Shown here piece after piece: positions 10,666 to 20,892 of a stretch of DNA of 64,000 nucleotides. A model generated the notes under the pieces. That model worked only from the letters and a program-made list of their open reading frames with translations, did no database searches and had not been told where the DNA came from. A program made the translations under genes and the position numbers. Positions within the stretch are counted from its first letter, which is position 1. The number at the start of each line of letters is the position of its first letter. This DNA is from Porphyra umbilicalis (taxonomy: Eukaryota; Rhodophyta; Bangiophyceae; Bangiales; Bangiaceae), in NCBI GenBank assembly GCA_002049455.2, contig KV918828.1, positions 186,001-250,000 on the forward strand, read 5' to 3'.

Positions 10666-12275
10666 AAGCATCACAGTGAACGAAGTCGGTTTAAGATCCT
10701 GGGTCAGTGGAAAAAACAGTTTAGCGGGTTGCGCTCGGTGGTCGAATTTCCGACCCCACTACCGGTAGGGCACAAGCGCACTGTCGCACGACGACAGTTC
10801 GTTCAAATGCCCTCCCAGCGCTTGTGCCAGACCAGAGAGAAACGAGCGAGGGCCGGTCGTCTGTCAAAGGCACACAAAGCAGATGCTGTCCGGGTCAGGC
10901 AGAGTGCGGCGTGGCACGCGGCTACTTCGCTCGGCTTCGCCGAGCGAAAATCCAGCGCAAGGGGCCCCGCCTGTAGCGACACAACCCAGCCAACAGACGC
11001 GCCGCCAACGCAGTTCGAGAATGGCACGGGGAGGGAGAAGGGACTCCGGGCCGTGGTGGACCACTGGTGGGTCGGTCCAGGTCGTGTGCTCCCAAGCGGC
11101 GGCCTTGCCCACACCCTCCCAATCATGCGGGGTTCGTCGTCGGCCGGTGGTCCAACGTCAAGAGTTGGACTGATCTCGGCGCGCCCGCGCGCCATCGGCA
11201 GCGTTTTCGACGGCCGACACACGCAGCTGGCGACTTCCCAGCGAATTGGCTCGACGATCCCCGCGTCGTGCCGGCTGGTGCCACTGAGGCCCGTTACGCT
11301 CCTGCAATGGTAGCCGCGAGGGCAACACCCCCGGGGCGCAGCAGCCCGGAATCGGCCTCAGCAGCCGATTCTGTTCAGACTGGCGGGACCCACGGGTCAG
11401 GCGGTGCGACGGCAGTCGCCGACTTGGTCAGCGGTGTGGGGACAGGTGACAGCTGGCACTGCCGCGCGTCGAGCGGCGTCCCAATCTGGTGGCGCCCCTC
11501 TGAATGGCAGCTGGCGGCCCCGCCGGTGCCGCCCCGGCGGTCGCCGGGGCGGCCGATCCCCCTTGTCTGGCACGTCCGTCCAACACTCCCTCCAGAGGCA
11601 GTGCGCTGGTGGGTGGTCAGCTGGTCGGGCGGGGGAGGCGCGGCCCGAGGGCGGGTCACCCGCACCACGGTGGTGCCACTTGGGGTGCCCCCCCCCGTGG
11701 CCGCTGTTTTCCGACCGGCCGGCCGCGCCTTTCCGCCGCCCCGCCAGCAGAGGTCAAAAACCCCAGGCCTCGTCCCAGCCACGAGCATTGGCGACCGGCG
11801 CGGAGGGCAGTCGGGTGGCGCTGGTGGCTGCCACGCCCCACCCCCGCCTGGACCTTGGCCGCCTCGGCGCGTGTGCGGTGTTTGCCGGCCACCGCCTGCC
11901 CGCCCGGCCGACCCGACGCAGCGCTGGCGCGCCGACTTGCGTGGCTCAGGGGGGCACCCGCCGCGCGCCCAAACCGAGCGGACGGCGTCGTGCCACGCTC
12001 CACGTACGCCGCAGCGGCTTTCTGGCCGGCGGCGACGTGAGCGTCGGGGCCGCCCCACGGGTGCAATTTCGGCCACCCACCGGCCGGCCGGCGCCACCAC
12101 GGTCAAGTGCCGCCTCCACGGTCAACCAACCGGGCGGCCGGTCGCCCACGCATCAATACCCCCCCGCGCGGCCACTGTGCTGGCGTGACTGGCGGCCGCC
12201 CAGACGCGGGTGGGGCGCGTCGCCAGCGGGACGCGCCACGACCCGGTTCGTCCGCCCCCCCGGTCCGCGGTCGTC
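10666..12275. other. Upstream region of the SAPS-like gene, no gene resolved
   Basis: Open frames overlap on both strands (11067-12188 plus, 11375-12106 minus), but their translations are Arg/Pro/Gly-rich with no recognisable domain and no consistent third-position bias. The region probably contains the promoter and leader of the gene that starts near 12276. A hidden gene cannot be excluded. Confidence 0.35.
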
Positions 12276-13406
12276 ATGGCCACGCAGGCCGACGGCTTGC
12301 TGACGGCCCCCCCCCCCCCCCCGCCGTTGCGCCCGCGTCGCGGGCGTCGTCGGTGGAGGAAGACGGCAGTTACCGCACGCTTGGTAGCCTCGGCTTTGTG
12401 CGCCACTTTCGGCGCCCTGACGACGCGGCGGGTGCGCCAGGGGGGGGCGCCCCCACACCGTCGCCGCGGGGGGGGGGACGACCCGCGGCGGTCGACGACG
12501 AGCCGTCGTTGCCGCCGCTGCCGCCGGCTGGGTCCCCCCGCCGCCGGTGGGGCGCCGCGGAGCTCCGCCGACCCGCCCGTGGCGGCGCCCGCGGCGACGG
12601 CGGGCGCGTCGTGCAAGTCGAGGCAAACACGGTCTTGTCCCTCCGCCGCTTCTTCCGCCGCCGCCCCCCGTCGGGCCGCGCGTCGCCGCCACCGGATGCG
12701 GGCGCCGGTGCCGACGACGGGCCGGCGCGCAGTAGCCCCGACGGCACCCCCGGGCCGCTGCCGAGCGTACCGCCCGACGGCCACGGCCACGGGGACGACG
12801 GCCACGGGGACGACGGCGGCGGCGGCGGGGCGATTGACAAGGATTTCATCGACGCGGCGACCATTGAGGCGGCCCAGGACGGCCGCTCCCTCCGCCGCCT
12901 CCGCATCATGAGGGTGCGCAACGGCGGCGGCGGCGGCGGCGGTGGCGGCGGGGGTGGGGGCGGGGCGGGCCCCCCCCCCCCCTCGCGGGGCTCCCTAGAG
13001 CTCCCCCCCCGCCCCGTCCCAATGGGCGGCCCGCCGGCGCCCGACGCGTTTGCGGGCGCCGCGCGCCACTCGCTCGCGGGCGGCGGCCTCGGCGGCTCGG
13101 TCGGCTTGACGTTTGGCGGGCGGGGCGGGCGGGGCTTTGCCGCCGCCGCCGCGGCGGCGACGCGCCCCTCCCACTCCCACGAGCTCCCCCGGTCGCCCCG
13201 CGGGGGCGTCCTCTCCAAACTCCGCACGCTCGTCGGCCGCCGGCGGGGGCGGCAGCCGCTCCGCGACGCCGCCGTTGCCGCCAACGTGCGCTCCGCCTCG
13301 GCCGCCTGCCCGCCGTCGCGGTCGGTGGCAGAGGCGTCGGGGGCGGCGGCGCGCCGCTTTTTGGGCGTGCCCCCGGCGGCCGACGCGTCCGCGCGGCCGC
13401 CACGGC

Positions 13407-13443
<37 letters not shown>

Positions 13444-15383
13444 CGCGGCGGCGCCAAGTCGGGCCGCCGCCCGCGCGGCGGGCGGAGGGGGGGGGCGGGC
13501 GGGCGCCCGCGGGCGGTGCCGCCCCTCCCGCTGCCGCCGCCACTTGGGGAGGGGGCGGCGGCGGCGGCGGCGGCGACGGCGTTGAGGGATCCACCGGCGG
13601 GCGCCGCGCGGGCGCCGCGGCAGCGGCCGCGGATCCCGCGCGCCGGCACGTCCATGCCGGGCACGCGCGTGGCGGCGGCGGCGCCGTCGCCGCGGCGGCC
13701 GTCGGCGCTGACGGTGGCGGCGCCGGCGGGGGCGCCCGCGGGGGCGCCGCCGGCGCCCATGGAGGCGGCGACCCCACCCCCGCCGTCCTCGTCGTCGCCG
13801 CGGTCCCTCTCGTCGTCGTCGTCGCTGTCGCCGTCGTCGTCGCCACCCCCGCCGTCGCCGCCGCCGTCCCTGTCGACGCTGTCGTGGGCTGTGCCGTCGG
13901 CGGCGCCCGACGGTGGGGACCCCCCCCGCCCCCCCTCCCTCACGGGGGACTTTGCGACCGGCCTCGTCGCGTCGCCCCGCGCCGTGCCGCCGCCCATCAC
14001 CTCCTCCCGGCGGCGCGAGTCGGCCGCCGCCGCCAGTGGCGGCGCCCCCGCCGCCCGCCGCGGTGGCGGCGGCGCGTCCCCCCCACCGACGGGCGCGCCG
14101 GCCGGCCGGTCGGCGTCGGGCGTGGCGGGACCCCCCGCGGGACCGCCCGCCCCCGCCCCCCGCCGCCCCCGCCGCCACGACAGCGACGTGCACGCGCCGC
14201 GGCCGGTCGTCGCGGCGGCCTCCCCCAGCCGCCGGTCGACGGGCGCCGCCGGGGGCCCCCTCCACCCGTACGTGGCCGCCGCCGCCGCCGCCGCCGCGCG
14301 CCGCTCCCCGAGTGCCGCCGGCGGTGGCGGGGCGGCCTCGACGGCCGCCGCCCGCGCCGCGCGGCGGTGCCACTCGGACGTGGGCGGCGGGGGTGGGGGC
14401 GGGGGTGGGGGCGCCCGCGCCTACACGCCCCCCCCCCCCGGCGCCACGGCGGCGGTCGACGCGGTCACCGCGGCGCTCCCCTTCCGCACCGTCCTCGGCC
14501 GCGTGTCGGGCGGCACCGCCAGCCACGGGACGCTGCTCGAGCGGCTCGTGACGCTCACGCGGCGGCTGCGGCCGGCCGAGCGCCGCTCCCTCGTCGCCTA
14601 CTACCGGCAGCCGCGGGCGCTCCTCGGGCTGCTGCCGCACCTCGCGCTGCCGGCGCCCGCGCCGGGGGGCAAGCGCGCGGCGGCGGCAGCGGCCGCAGCC
14701 GCCGCCGCCGCCGCCGCGTCTGGCGCGCACGGGGCGGGGGCGGTCCCCCCCCCCCCCCCCCAGGGGGCATTGACGCGGCCGAGCCCGCGCGGCACGCCAA
14801 AGCCGCGTCGGCGCTGCTCGTGCACGGCGGGCGGGCGCTGCTGCGCGCGCTCGCGTCCACAACCGCCGGGCTGGACGTGCTCCTCGCCACGCTCGCCGCC
14901 GCGCCCGCGGTCGGCGACGCCTACACCACCGCCGCCGCCGCCGCCCTCGCCGCCGTCATCCCCGAAGCGCCCGCCGCGGTGGCCGACGCGCTCGCGCGCC
15001 GGCCGACCGTCGTCGGCTCCCTCCTCGGCGCCCTCCACCTGCCCATCGTGGGGGATGTGCTCGTCGCCGCCCTCGCGCGCGTCGCGGCGCCGTGCCCGCC
15101 GTCGTCAGACGGGTCGGACGGTGGCGGCGGGGGGGGTGGTGGCGGCGGCGGGGGGGAGGAGGACCTGTCGCCCCCACTCACCGCCGACGATGGGGTGCCC
15201 CGCTTCCACGCGCTGCAGCCGCCCGTCGCGGCCGCCTACGCGCGCGCGCGGCTGCCCGACGCCCTCGCCGACGCTTTTGCCGCCGCCGTTGCGTCGACGG
15301 CGCCGCCGTCGCCGAGCACCGCGGCGGTGCCCGCCGCCGCCGTGCGGGTGCTCGGCGGCCTCGCCATGCGCGCCGCCGCCGCG

Positions 15384-15418
<35 letters not shown>

Positions 15419-16299
15419 GCCCGCGTCCGCGCGCGCGGCGCTCGACGCATACGCGCGGCCGGCGGCGCTCGCCGCCATCCTCGCCGCCGCCGCCGCAGCG
15501 GCGCCGACCGCCCCCGACGGCCTCGTCGCGGCCGCCGCCGTGACGCGGCGGCTGCTGCTCGCCGCCCCCTTGTTGCGGCGGCACCCCGGCGCGGCGCCCG
15601 TCGCGACGGGCGGGCTCGAAGCGGCCGTCGTGGCGGTACTCCCCGCGCTGCTCGCCGCCCTGTCGCCGACCGCCCCCGGGGCGGTGGCACTCGAGGTCGT
15701 CGGCCTCCTCGCCGCCCTCGTGGCCGTCGGCTCGGCCGCGTCGGCGGCGGCTGCGGCGGCGGCGGGCCTCCCCGCCGCCCTCGCCGCCCGCCTCCGCGTC
15801 GTGCGGGGGGCGGCGGCGTCGTCGTCGGGGGGGGCCGTCGCCCTCGCGGGCAGCCTCATGGACGTGAATGCGGCGGCGCCGCTCGTCGTTGCCGCCGCCG
15901 CGTCGCCGCCGCTCGCGGCCCCAATGGCGGCGGCGGTCGGCCCGCGGCTCGCGCAGCTGTGGCGGCTGGCGGGTCCGGGGGGGGGGCTCGCCCGCCTCGG
16001 GCGGGGGAGCCTCTGCATCATGATTGGGGCGCTGCAGGTGCCGGCGGTGGCGGCCGACGCGCGCGCGTGGGCGGCCGCGACGGACGCGGGGGGGATGTTG
16101 GGGGGGGGGGTGGGAGGGGGCGGGGGGGGGGGACCGCGCCGGCGGCGGCGGCGCCGGGGAGGAGCTCGACGACTCGCCCGTCAGCTGCTCGCCGCGCGCC
16201 GACAGCCCGCCGCCGCGGGTGCGCAAGGCCGACGCGGTGCGCGCGGCGGTGGCCGTCGCGACCGAGGCGGCGGTGCGGCTGGCAACGGCCGTGCGGTAG
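12276..16299 (+). CDS. Large low-complexity protein with SAPS-like (PP6 regulatory subunit) helical region
   Basis: The likely start is the ATG at 12276 (MATQADGLL). The frame changes at C or G runs (about 12310, 13490-13500, 14747-14760 and 16100-16132), ending in the acidic/basic tail GEELDDSPVSCSPRADSPPP and a stop at 16297-16299. The first roughly 720 codons are Gly/Ala/Pro/Arg-rich with islands such as SVEEDGSYRTLGSLGFV and DFIDAATIEAAQDG. From about 14473 a long alpha-helical, Leu/Ala-rich region follows. It opens with ASHGTLLERLVTLTRRLRPA and LVAYYRQPRALLGLLPHLA, then has repeated helical pairs (ALARRPTVVGSLLGALHLP). This layout resembles SAPS proteins, which bind Sit4/PP6-type phosphatases. 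The family call rests on pattern only. Another HEAT- or armadillo-type helical repeat protein is possible. The strong G/C bias at third positions supports real coding. Confidence 0.45.
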
Positions 16300-16530
16300 G
16301 ATGGGGGAGGGGGGGGGGGGTCCACCGCCGTGGTCGGGCCGGGGGCGGCTGAGGCGGGGGGACGAGCAATGCGGCGGTGCCGCTGAGCGCGCCCGTTTTT
16401 TCCTTCCTCGTGCAGTTGCGGATCGCGACCAAGAGTAAACACCTTAATTTGTATGTTGGTCTCAACGAGGAAGATAGGTTGGTTGGTACATAAACTCCGG
16501 CTCACCCCTCGTCAGCTGCGCAGTGTTCAC
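16300..16530. other. 3' flank of the SAPS-like gene
   Basis: The sequence drops from GC-rich coding to more balanced composition after about 16385 and contains no ORF of note. It probably holds the 3' untranslated region. I see no canonical AATAAA signal. Confidence 0.4.
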
Positions 16531-16532
16531 TA

Positions 16533-16766
16533 CAGTCAATATCCGGTTATATGCGCTCCAGTTATATGACATGTCATATAACTGGGGGATTTTCCTTGCC
16601 CGAGGGCGCACGAGAACGCAGTATTCAACTGTTTGCAGACGACCGAGTCGCCCGAGGGCATCTCATTGGTCAGATTCTGCAGATGTGGCGACGCAGTCAG
16701 CAACAATCCAGCAACCTGGACAGTTGACCAAGTGCGCAAGGGTGTCATATAAGCGGATATTGACTG
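16533..16766. mobile_element. pogo/Tigger-like MITE, 234 bp, TA target duplication
   Basis: The element begins CAGTCAATATCCGGTTATAT and ends with its inverted copy; 20 of 21 terminal bases match. It is flanked by TA on both sides (16531-16532 and 16767-16768). CAGT ends with a TA duplication and CG(G/C)TTAT inside the repeat are typical of pogo/Tigger members of the Tc1/mariner superfamily. A perfect 28-bp palindrome lies inside at 16558-16585. It has no coding capacity. Confidence 0.85.
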
Positions 16767-16977
16767 TAAAGCCAGGTCCGTGACAAGGGCCGATTTCTTG
16801 TCTCCATCCAGCTTGTCAGAGCGTCTCCACCAATCGTCTAGGCCGGACGACTGCCCATCCAAACGCGATTTGGATGGGCTTTGGATGGGGCCTTGGATGG
16901 GAATGGATGGGCCCCTAAAGCCCATCCAAACGGGTTTTGGACGGGATACCGCGAGGATTTGGATGGGCGTTTGCAGG

Positions 16978-17991
16978 TAGGGTTGTGCAACACGCCCCTT
17001 TTTGAAGGGCGTGCGGTCGTGACACGTTAAGACACGCCCTAAACACGCCCTTAAACACTAAACACGCCAAACACGCCCTAAAGTAACACCCATAAACACA
17101 CCAAGTAGCACCTCCCAATGCTCTGCCTAAACCGCTCCATACGATACACAATCTTATTGTCGTTCCGCCAAAAAGTGGAGAGTCCAGGCCTGTCAAAGAG
17201 GCGCTTTTGTGCGTTTGATTGGCCCAAACGTCGATCCGCCTGTCTGGGACTGTCCAGCTTTTGGCGCAACGACCATACCATGACATGGTCAGACATTGTC
17301 GTGTCAAACACATCCTGTTGGTCTGACGAGGACCGCGGCCGCTGCCTGCCGCGCTCGACGCCCCACCCACCGCAGCAGCGACACCCTCCGTGCCGACGCT
17401 CCGCTCCACGTAAGCCTCGCAAATGCTCACAAGATCAGACTCTCGGAGGCGAGGCGGCTGGCTGGCGCCGTTTACTTCCGACGCTTCGTCGTTCGCTGTC
17501 GCCTGTCCCCTCTGGCGGCATGCCTGGGACACCTCGTCCGACTCTTGCGGTATGCTTCTGGCGTCGAATGCCAGGCCTGCGACCGCACCCGCGTCAGCGT
17601 CGTTCTCGTTGTCGGCAGCGGGGGGGAGGCTCCACTCGTCCTCGTAGTCATCATCGGGGTCCACCACTCCGCCGGCATCTTGACCAAAATCGCCCACGCG
17701 GGACCCCGGTGACACCGTCTTGCGCGGCGCCGCCTTTTCGGCCAGCGCAGCTCGCATTTGCAGCACCACCTTGGTCATGTCGGTCAATCGGTGGGGGTCG
17801 AGTCGGTTGCAATCCTTACACGACCACCTCACTGCAACCAGCCTAATAAGTGCACATGAACCTGTAATTAAACACGCCTGAAACACGCCCCATGTTTCGG
17901 CAGGCGTGCTGACGTGACACGCCCTAAACACGCGATAAAACACGCCCTGGCCGTGTCCGTGAACACGCCTTGGGCGTGTTGCACAACCCTA
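16978..17991. mobile_element. hAT-like non-autonomous element, 1014 bp
   Basis: The terminal inverted repeats are perfect over at least TAGGGTTGTGCAACACGCC. TAGGGxTGxGCAA is a common start for hAT elements. Subterminal AACACGCC units are repeated many times at both ends. No convincing 8-bp duplication flanks it, so it is old or was rearranged. A minus-strand ORF inside (about 17310-17900) encodes an acidic stretch (GGVVDPDDDYEDEWSLPP) with a CKDC motif. It may be a remnant of a transposon or captured host gene, and a small MITE interrupts it. Confidence 0.65.
17157..17276. mobile_element. Short MITE, copy a (about 120 bp)
   Basis: The ends TTGTCGTTCCGCCAAAAAG and the inverted CTTTTGGCGCAACGACCA form terminal inverted repeats. 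A second copy with matching interior (aagaggcgcttt, gcgtttgattggccca) lies at 59323-59443 in the same orientation. No target duplication is certain. Confidence 0.65.
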
Positions 17992-18109
17992 CCCCAGGGT
18001 GGCCTCAAATCCCGTTAGCCAGTGGGCGGCACTGGCCGGCATTGCAGCCTCACTCGGCGGCGGCTGCGGCGGCGAGGAAGGGTTGTTTCGTGTGGAGGGG
18101 CTCCCCGGG

Positions 18110-18186
18110 CGGCCGTGGCGGCGGCGGCGGCCGTGGCGGCGGCGGCGGCCGTGGCGGCGGCGGCGGCCGTGGCGGCGGCGGCGGCC

Positions 18187-18233
<47 letters not shown>

Positions 18234-18265
18234 CGTGGCGGCGGCGGCGGCCGCGGCGGGCGGGG
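18110..18265. repeat. GGC-rich microsatellite
   Basis: The 15-bp unit ggcggcggcggccgt is repeated several times and decays into pure GGC. It is poly-Ala, poly-Gly or poly-Arg depending on frame and says nothing about function. Confidence 0.9.
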
Positions 18266-18526
18266 AGGGGCGGCGGCGGCGCGCCGCCGTCCGACTCTGA
18301 AGCCGCAGCAGGGAAAGGTGGTCCCGTGTGCGGTCGGTGCCGGAGGACTTGGCGGCGGCGTCGGCGGCGGTCGCGGGGTCGGGGGGAGTCGTCAACGGCA
18401 GTCGCCACGGGCGGTCACGGCGGCGGCAGCGGGGGGGGGGGGGAGTGACGGCGACACGCACGGGCGACGCGGGCGGACTCGGCGGCGGTGGCGGCGGCGG
18501 CGGCGGGGGGATGGGCAGGGGAGGGG

Positions 18527-19611
18527 TTATCGTCTGGAGGCTGCCCGGTCGTACCCGGCGGCGGCGGCGGCGGCGGTGGAGGAGTTTCCGGGGGGGGGAC
18601 GTTTGTGGGCGCCTGTGGCGGACTCGGTGGGGATTGGCGTGGCTTTGTCGCCTGAAGGCGCCCCGTTTGGCCTCGGCGGCGATTGTCGCCGGCGCTGCCG
18701 ACGCTGCCGCTGGCAGCAGAGCCGCGAGCGCCGCGTCTCCGCCACCGCGTCGAGCGCGCCGGCGACGGCGGCAACATGCAGGTGCGGCTGGCCCTGGGTG
18801 GCGAGCGCCGCGCCGCGCCGCGGCGCTAAATCCCAGCCGGCGGCGAGCAAGGGCAGCCGCCCGTCGGCGTGGTTGTCAGCGGTCGCGACGGCGGGGGGCG
18901 GGGCGGGTGGAGGTGCCGTTTCCGTGGCCTTTGCCGCCACAGCCGACACAGGCGGCGAGGCTACCGCCGCCGCCGCCGCAGTGCGGCGGCTGCCGCCGCT
19001 GCCGGCCAACCGGCCGGCCGCCGCGTCAGCGTCGACGGCGGCGGCAGCGGCCGCCCCCCCCGCCACCAAGGTGTAGAGGTCGTCATGGGTGCTCGGGCGG
19101 GCGGCACGCGCTGCCGCGCCCGACCGCCGCGTCGGCAACGATGGCGCCGGCGGGGTGCCCCCCCCCCCACCGCTTTCGGTACTTCGTGGGGTGTCCCCCG
19201 CCCCCCGAACCCTCGACCCACCGCCGTCGTCCTCGTGCCGCCCCTGCCTCCCAAGGCGAGACATAAGCACGCGCCACAGCCCCTCGAGGCGGCCGCGGCA
19301 GACCCCTTGCAGGGCACCGACCCGCCTCGCCGCCGCGTCGGCTTGTGCGTCGGGTGCGTCCGGCATGTCGTCTCCCGCCCCCCCCCCCCCCCCCCACCAC
19401 CGCCACCGCCGCCACGTCAGCGCCTATCGTGGCCGCCAGCGGCGCCACCTCGTCAACCCCCCCACCAACCCCCATCGGTACATGCCGGTGCCCGGTCTGC
19501 CCGCGCGCGCCGGAGCCACGGCGGAGTCGGCGCCCGCGGCGTCGACGCGGCCGCCGCCGTCGACGCCGTTGGCGACCCAGTGACTGCTTCGCGCTTTTTG
19601 CTGGCGGGCAT
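18527..19611 (-). CDS. Hypothetical minus-strand protein, frames broken at homopolymers
   Basis: No family is recognised. A plausible start is the ATG at 19611 (MPASKKREAVTGSPTA), or 24 codons further upstream at 19683. A stretch VDEVAPLAATIGADVAAVAV follows in a second frame. After the G run at about 19380-19396 a third frame runs to the stop near 18527 (MPDAPDAQADAAARRVGALQ, then DDLYTLVAGG). The translations have helical Ala/Leu patterns and acidic spots unlike the Arg-rich shadow frames on the plus strand. It lies inside the CCCATCCAAA-ended element and could be its gene, or the element could have inserted around a host gene. Confidence 0.3.
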
Positions 19612-20109
19612 GCCACCGACAGCGCGCCTTTTCTTGGACCCCACGCGGTATTCTTTGCGCCCCAAAACGAAAGACCGTCGCAAAGCCCACTGTCGTCACA
19701 ATTGATGTGAGTGTGATCCGAACCCCACCCTACTAACAGGCGCGGAACGCACCCAGAGCTTCCAGACTACTACTGTCAAGCTGGTGCGTCTTCCAATGAG
19801 CTTCAGTCAACCCGGAATCCTAACCCCACCTTCCGTACGGACCCGGGTTCTGCGGCTCATTACGGGTGCGAGGCTCAGCCTCGGGTCAGGCTCAAAAGCC
19901 CATCCAAAGCCCTCTTGGATGGGAAACCGGACGGCGACCACAGCGCCCAAAAACGCCCATCCAAAACGCGTTTGGATGGTGGATGGGCTTGGATGGGAAT
20001 GGATGGGCTGTGCGTCCGGCCGTGACGATGGATCCAAACACCCAAACGCCTAAAAGTGGCACGGTTTTGCCAAACGGGCATTGGTGGCTGGGGCGGCGAC
20101 AGAAGGGGG

Positions 20110-20605
20110 GGTAGCGGCCAGCGGCGAAGGCCGCGCCAGTGGCGGGGGCCGCATCCACGGCCCAGGGCAGAGGCAGCGGCGGCCGGGGCGTCGGTAGCAG
20201 CGGGCGTCGCGGCACGAGGCGGGGGCGGGGGCCAGCGGCAGGGGCGGCGGCACGGGGCGGGGGCGGCGGCCAGGGCCAGGAGCGGTGCCAGCGGCGGGGG
20301 GCACGGCCAGGGACAGGGGCGGCGGTGGCGGCGGCGGTGGCGGCGGGGGGCGGGGGGGCGGCGGGGGCGGCGGCGGGGGCTGGGGCGGGGGAGGGGGCGG
20401 CGGCGGCGGCGGGGGCGGGGGCGGAGGCAGCGGGGGCGGCGGGGGCCGGGGCGGCGGCGGCGGTGGCGGCGGGGACGGCGGCGGGGGCGGGAGCGGCGGC
20501 GGGGGCGGGAGCGGCGGCGGGAGCGGTTGGGGCGGCGGGGGCAGCGGGGGCGGCGGGGGCGGGGGCGGCGGCGGGGGCAGCGGGGGCGGCGGTGGCGGCG
20601 GGGGA

Positions 20606-20643
<38 letters not shown>

Positions 20644-20690
20644 CGGCCGGGGCGGGGGCAGGGGCGGCGGTGGTGGCGGCGGCCACAGGG
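20110..20690. repeat. Long G-rich tandem array
   Basis: Degenerate units of GGCGGGGGC-type sequence run for nearly 600 bp, almost purely G on the plus strand interrupted by C and A. The unit is too irregular to fix a period. Such DNA can form G-quadruplexes. All long ORFs across it are low-complexity artefacts. Confidence 0.85.
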
Positions 20691-20866
20691 TGTGCCGGGC
20701 CGGGGCGTGGCGATGCCAGGCCGGGCGTTGCAGCACACACGTGTCATCAACGAGGCCGTTCCTCATTGCCAATGTAAGGATCTGGATCAGCCAATGAGCG
20801 GCATGTACCAGGTCTACATTGAAGGGTACAGTACCGCCTTCAATTTAGGCTGCCATTACCTCACTT

Positions 20867-20892
20867 GCGCGCCCCCGCATGCGGGGGCGCGC
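20867..20892. repeat. Perfect 26-bp GC palindrome
   Basis: The sequence is exactly self-complementary about the centre GCATGC, with arms GCGCGCCCCC and GGGGGCGCGC. It lies in an otherwise ordinary intergenic stretch and would form a very stable hairpin. It is not evidently the end of an element. Confidence 0.9.

Larger units (their letters stand above)
16841..20021. mobile_element. Candidate 3.2-kb element with CCCATCCAAA-rich inverted ends
   Basis: The ends GGCCGGACGACTGCCCATCC (16841-16860) and the inverted 20001-20021 block match in about 18 positions. Both subterminal regions (16854-16970 and 19899-20009) are packed with CCCATCCAAA and its complement TTTGGATGGG, in both orientations. Dense subterminal binding-site-like repeats are common in hAT, CACTA and MuDR elements, but no clear target-site duplication was found. 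The interior holds a nested hAT-like element and a possible minus-strand gene whose start lies about 400 bp from the right end, a normal position for a transposon gene. Confidence 0.5.

Noticed and set aside
10716-10770. tRNA or tRNA-derived SINE (ggtcgaatttccgacc resembles a B box)
   Set aside because: It is better explained as a small hairpin; no A box at the right distance and no cloverleaf could be built.
11067-12188. 373-codon plus-strand ORF before the SAPS-like gene
   Set aside because: It lacks domains, competes with equally long minus-strand frames and has no consistent codon bias.
16978-17991. Target-site duplication for the nested hAT-like element
   Set aside because: The flanking 8-mers TTTGCAGG and CCCCAGGG do not match, even after shifting the ends by one or two bases.
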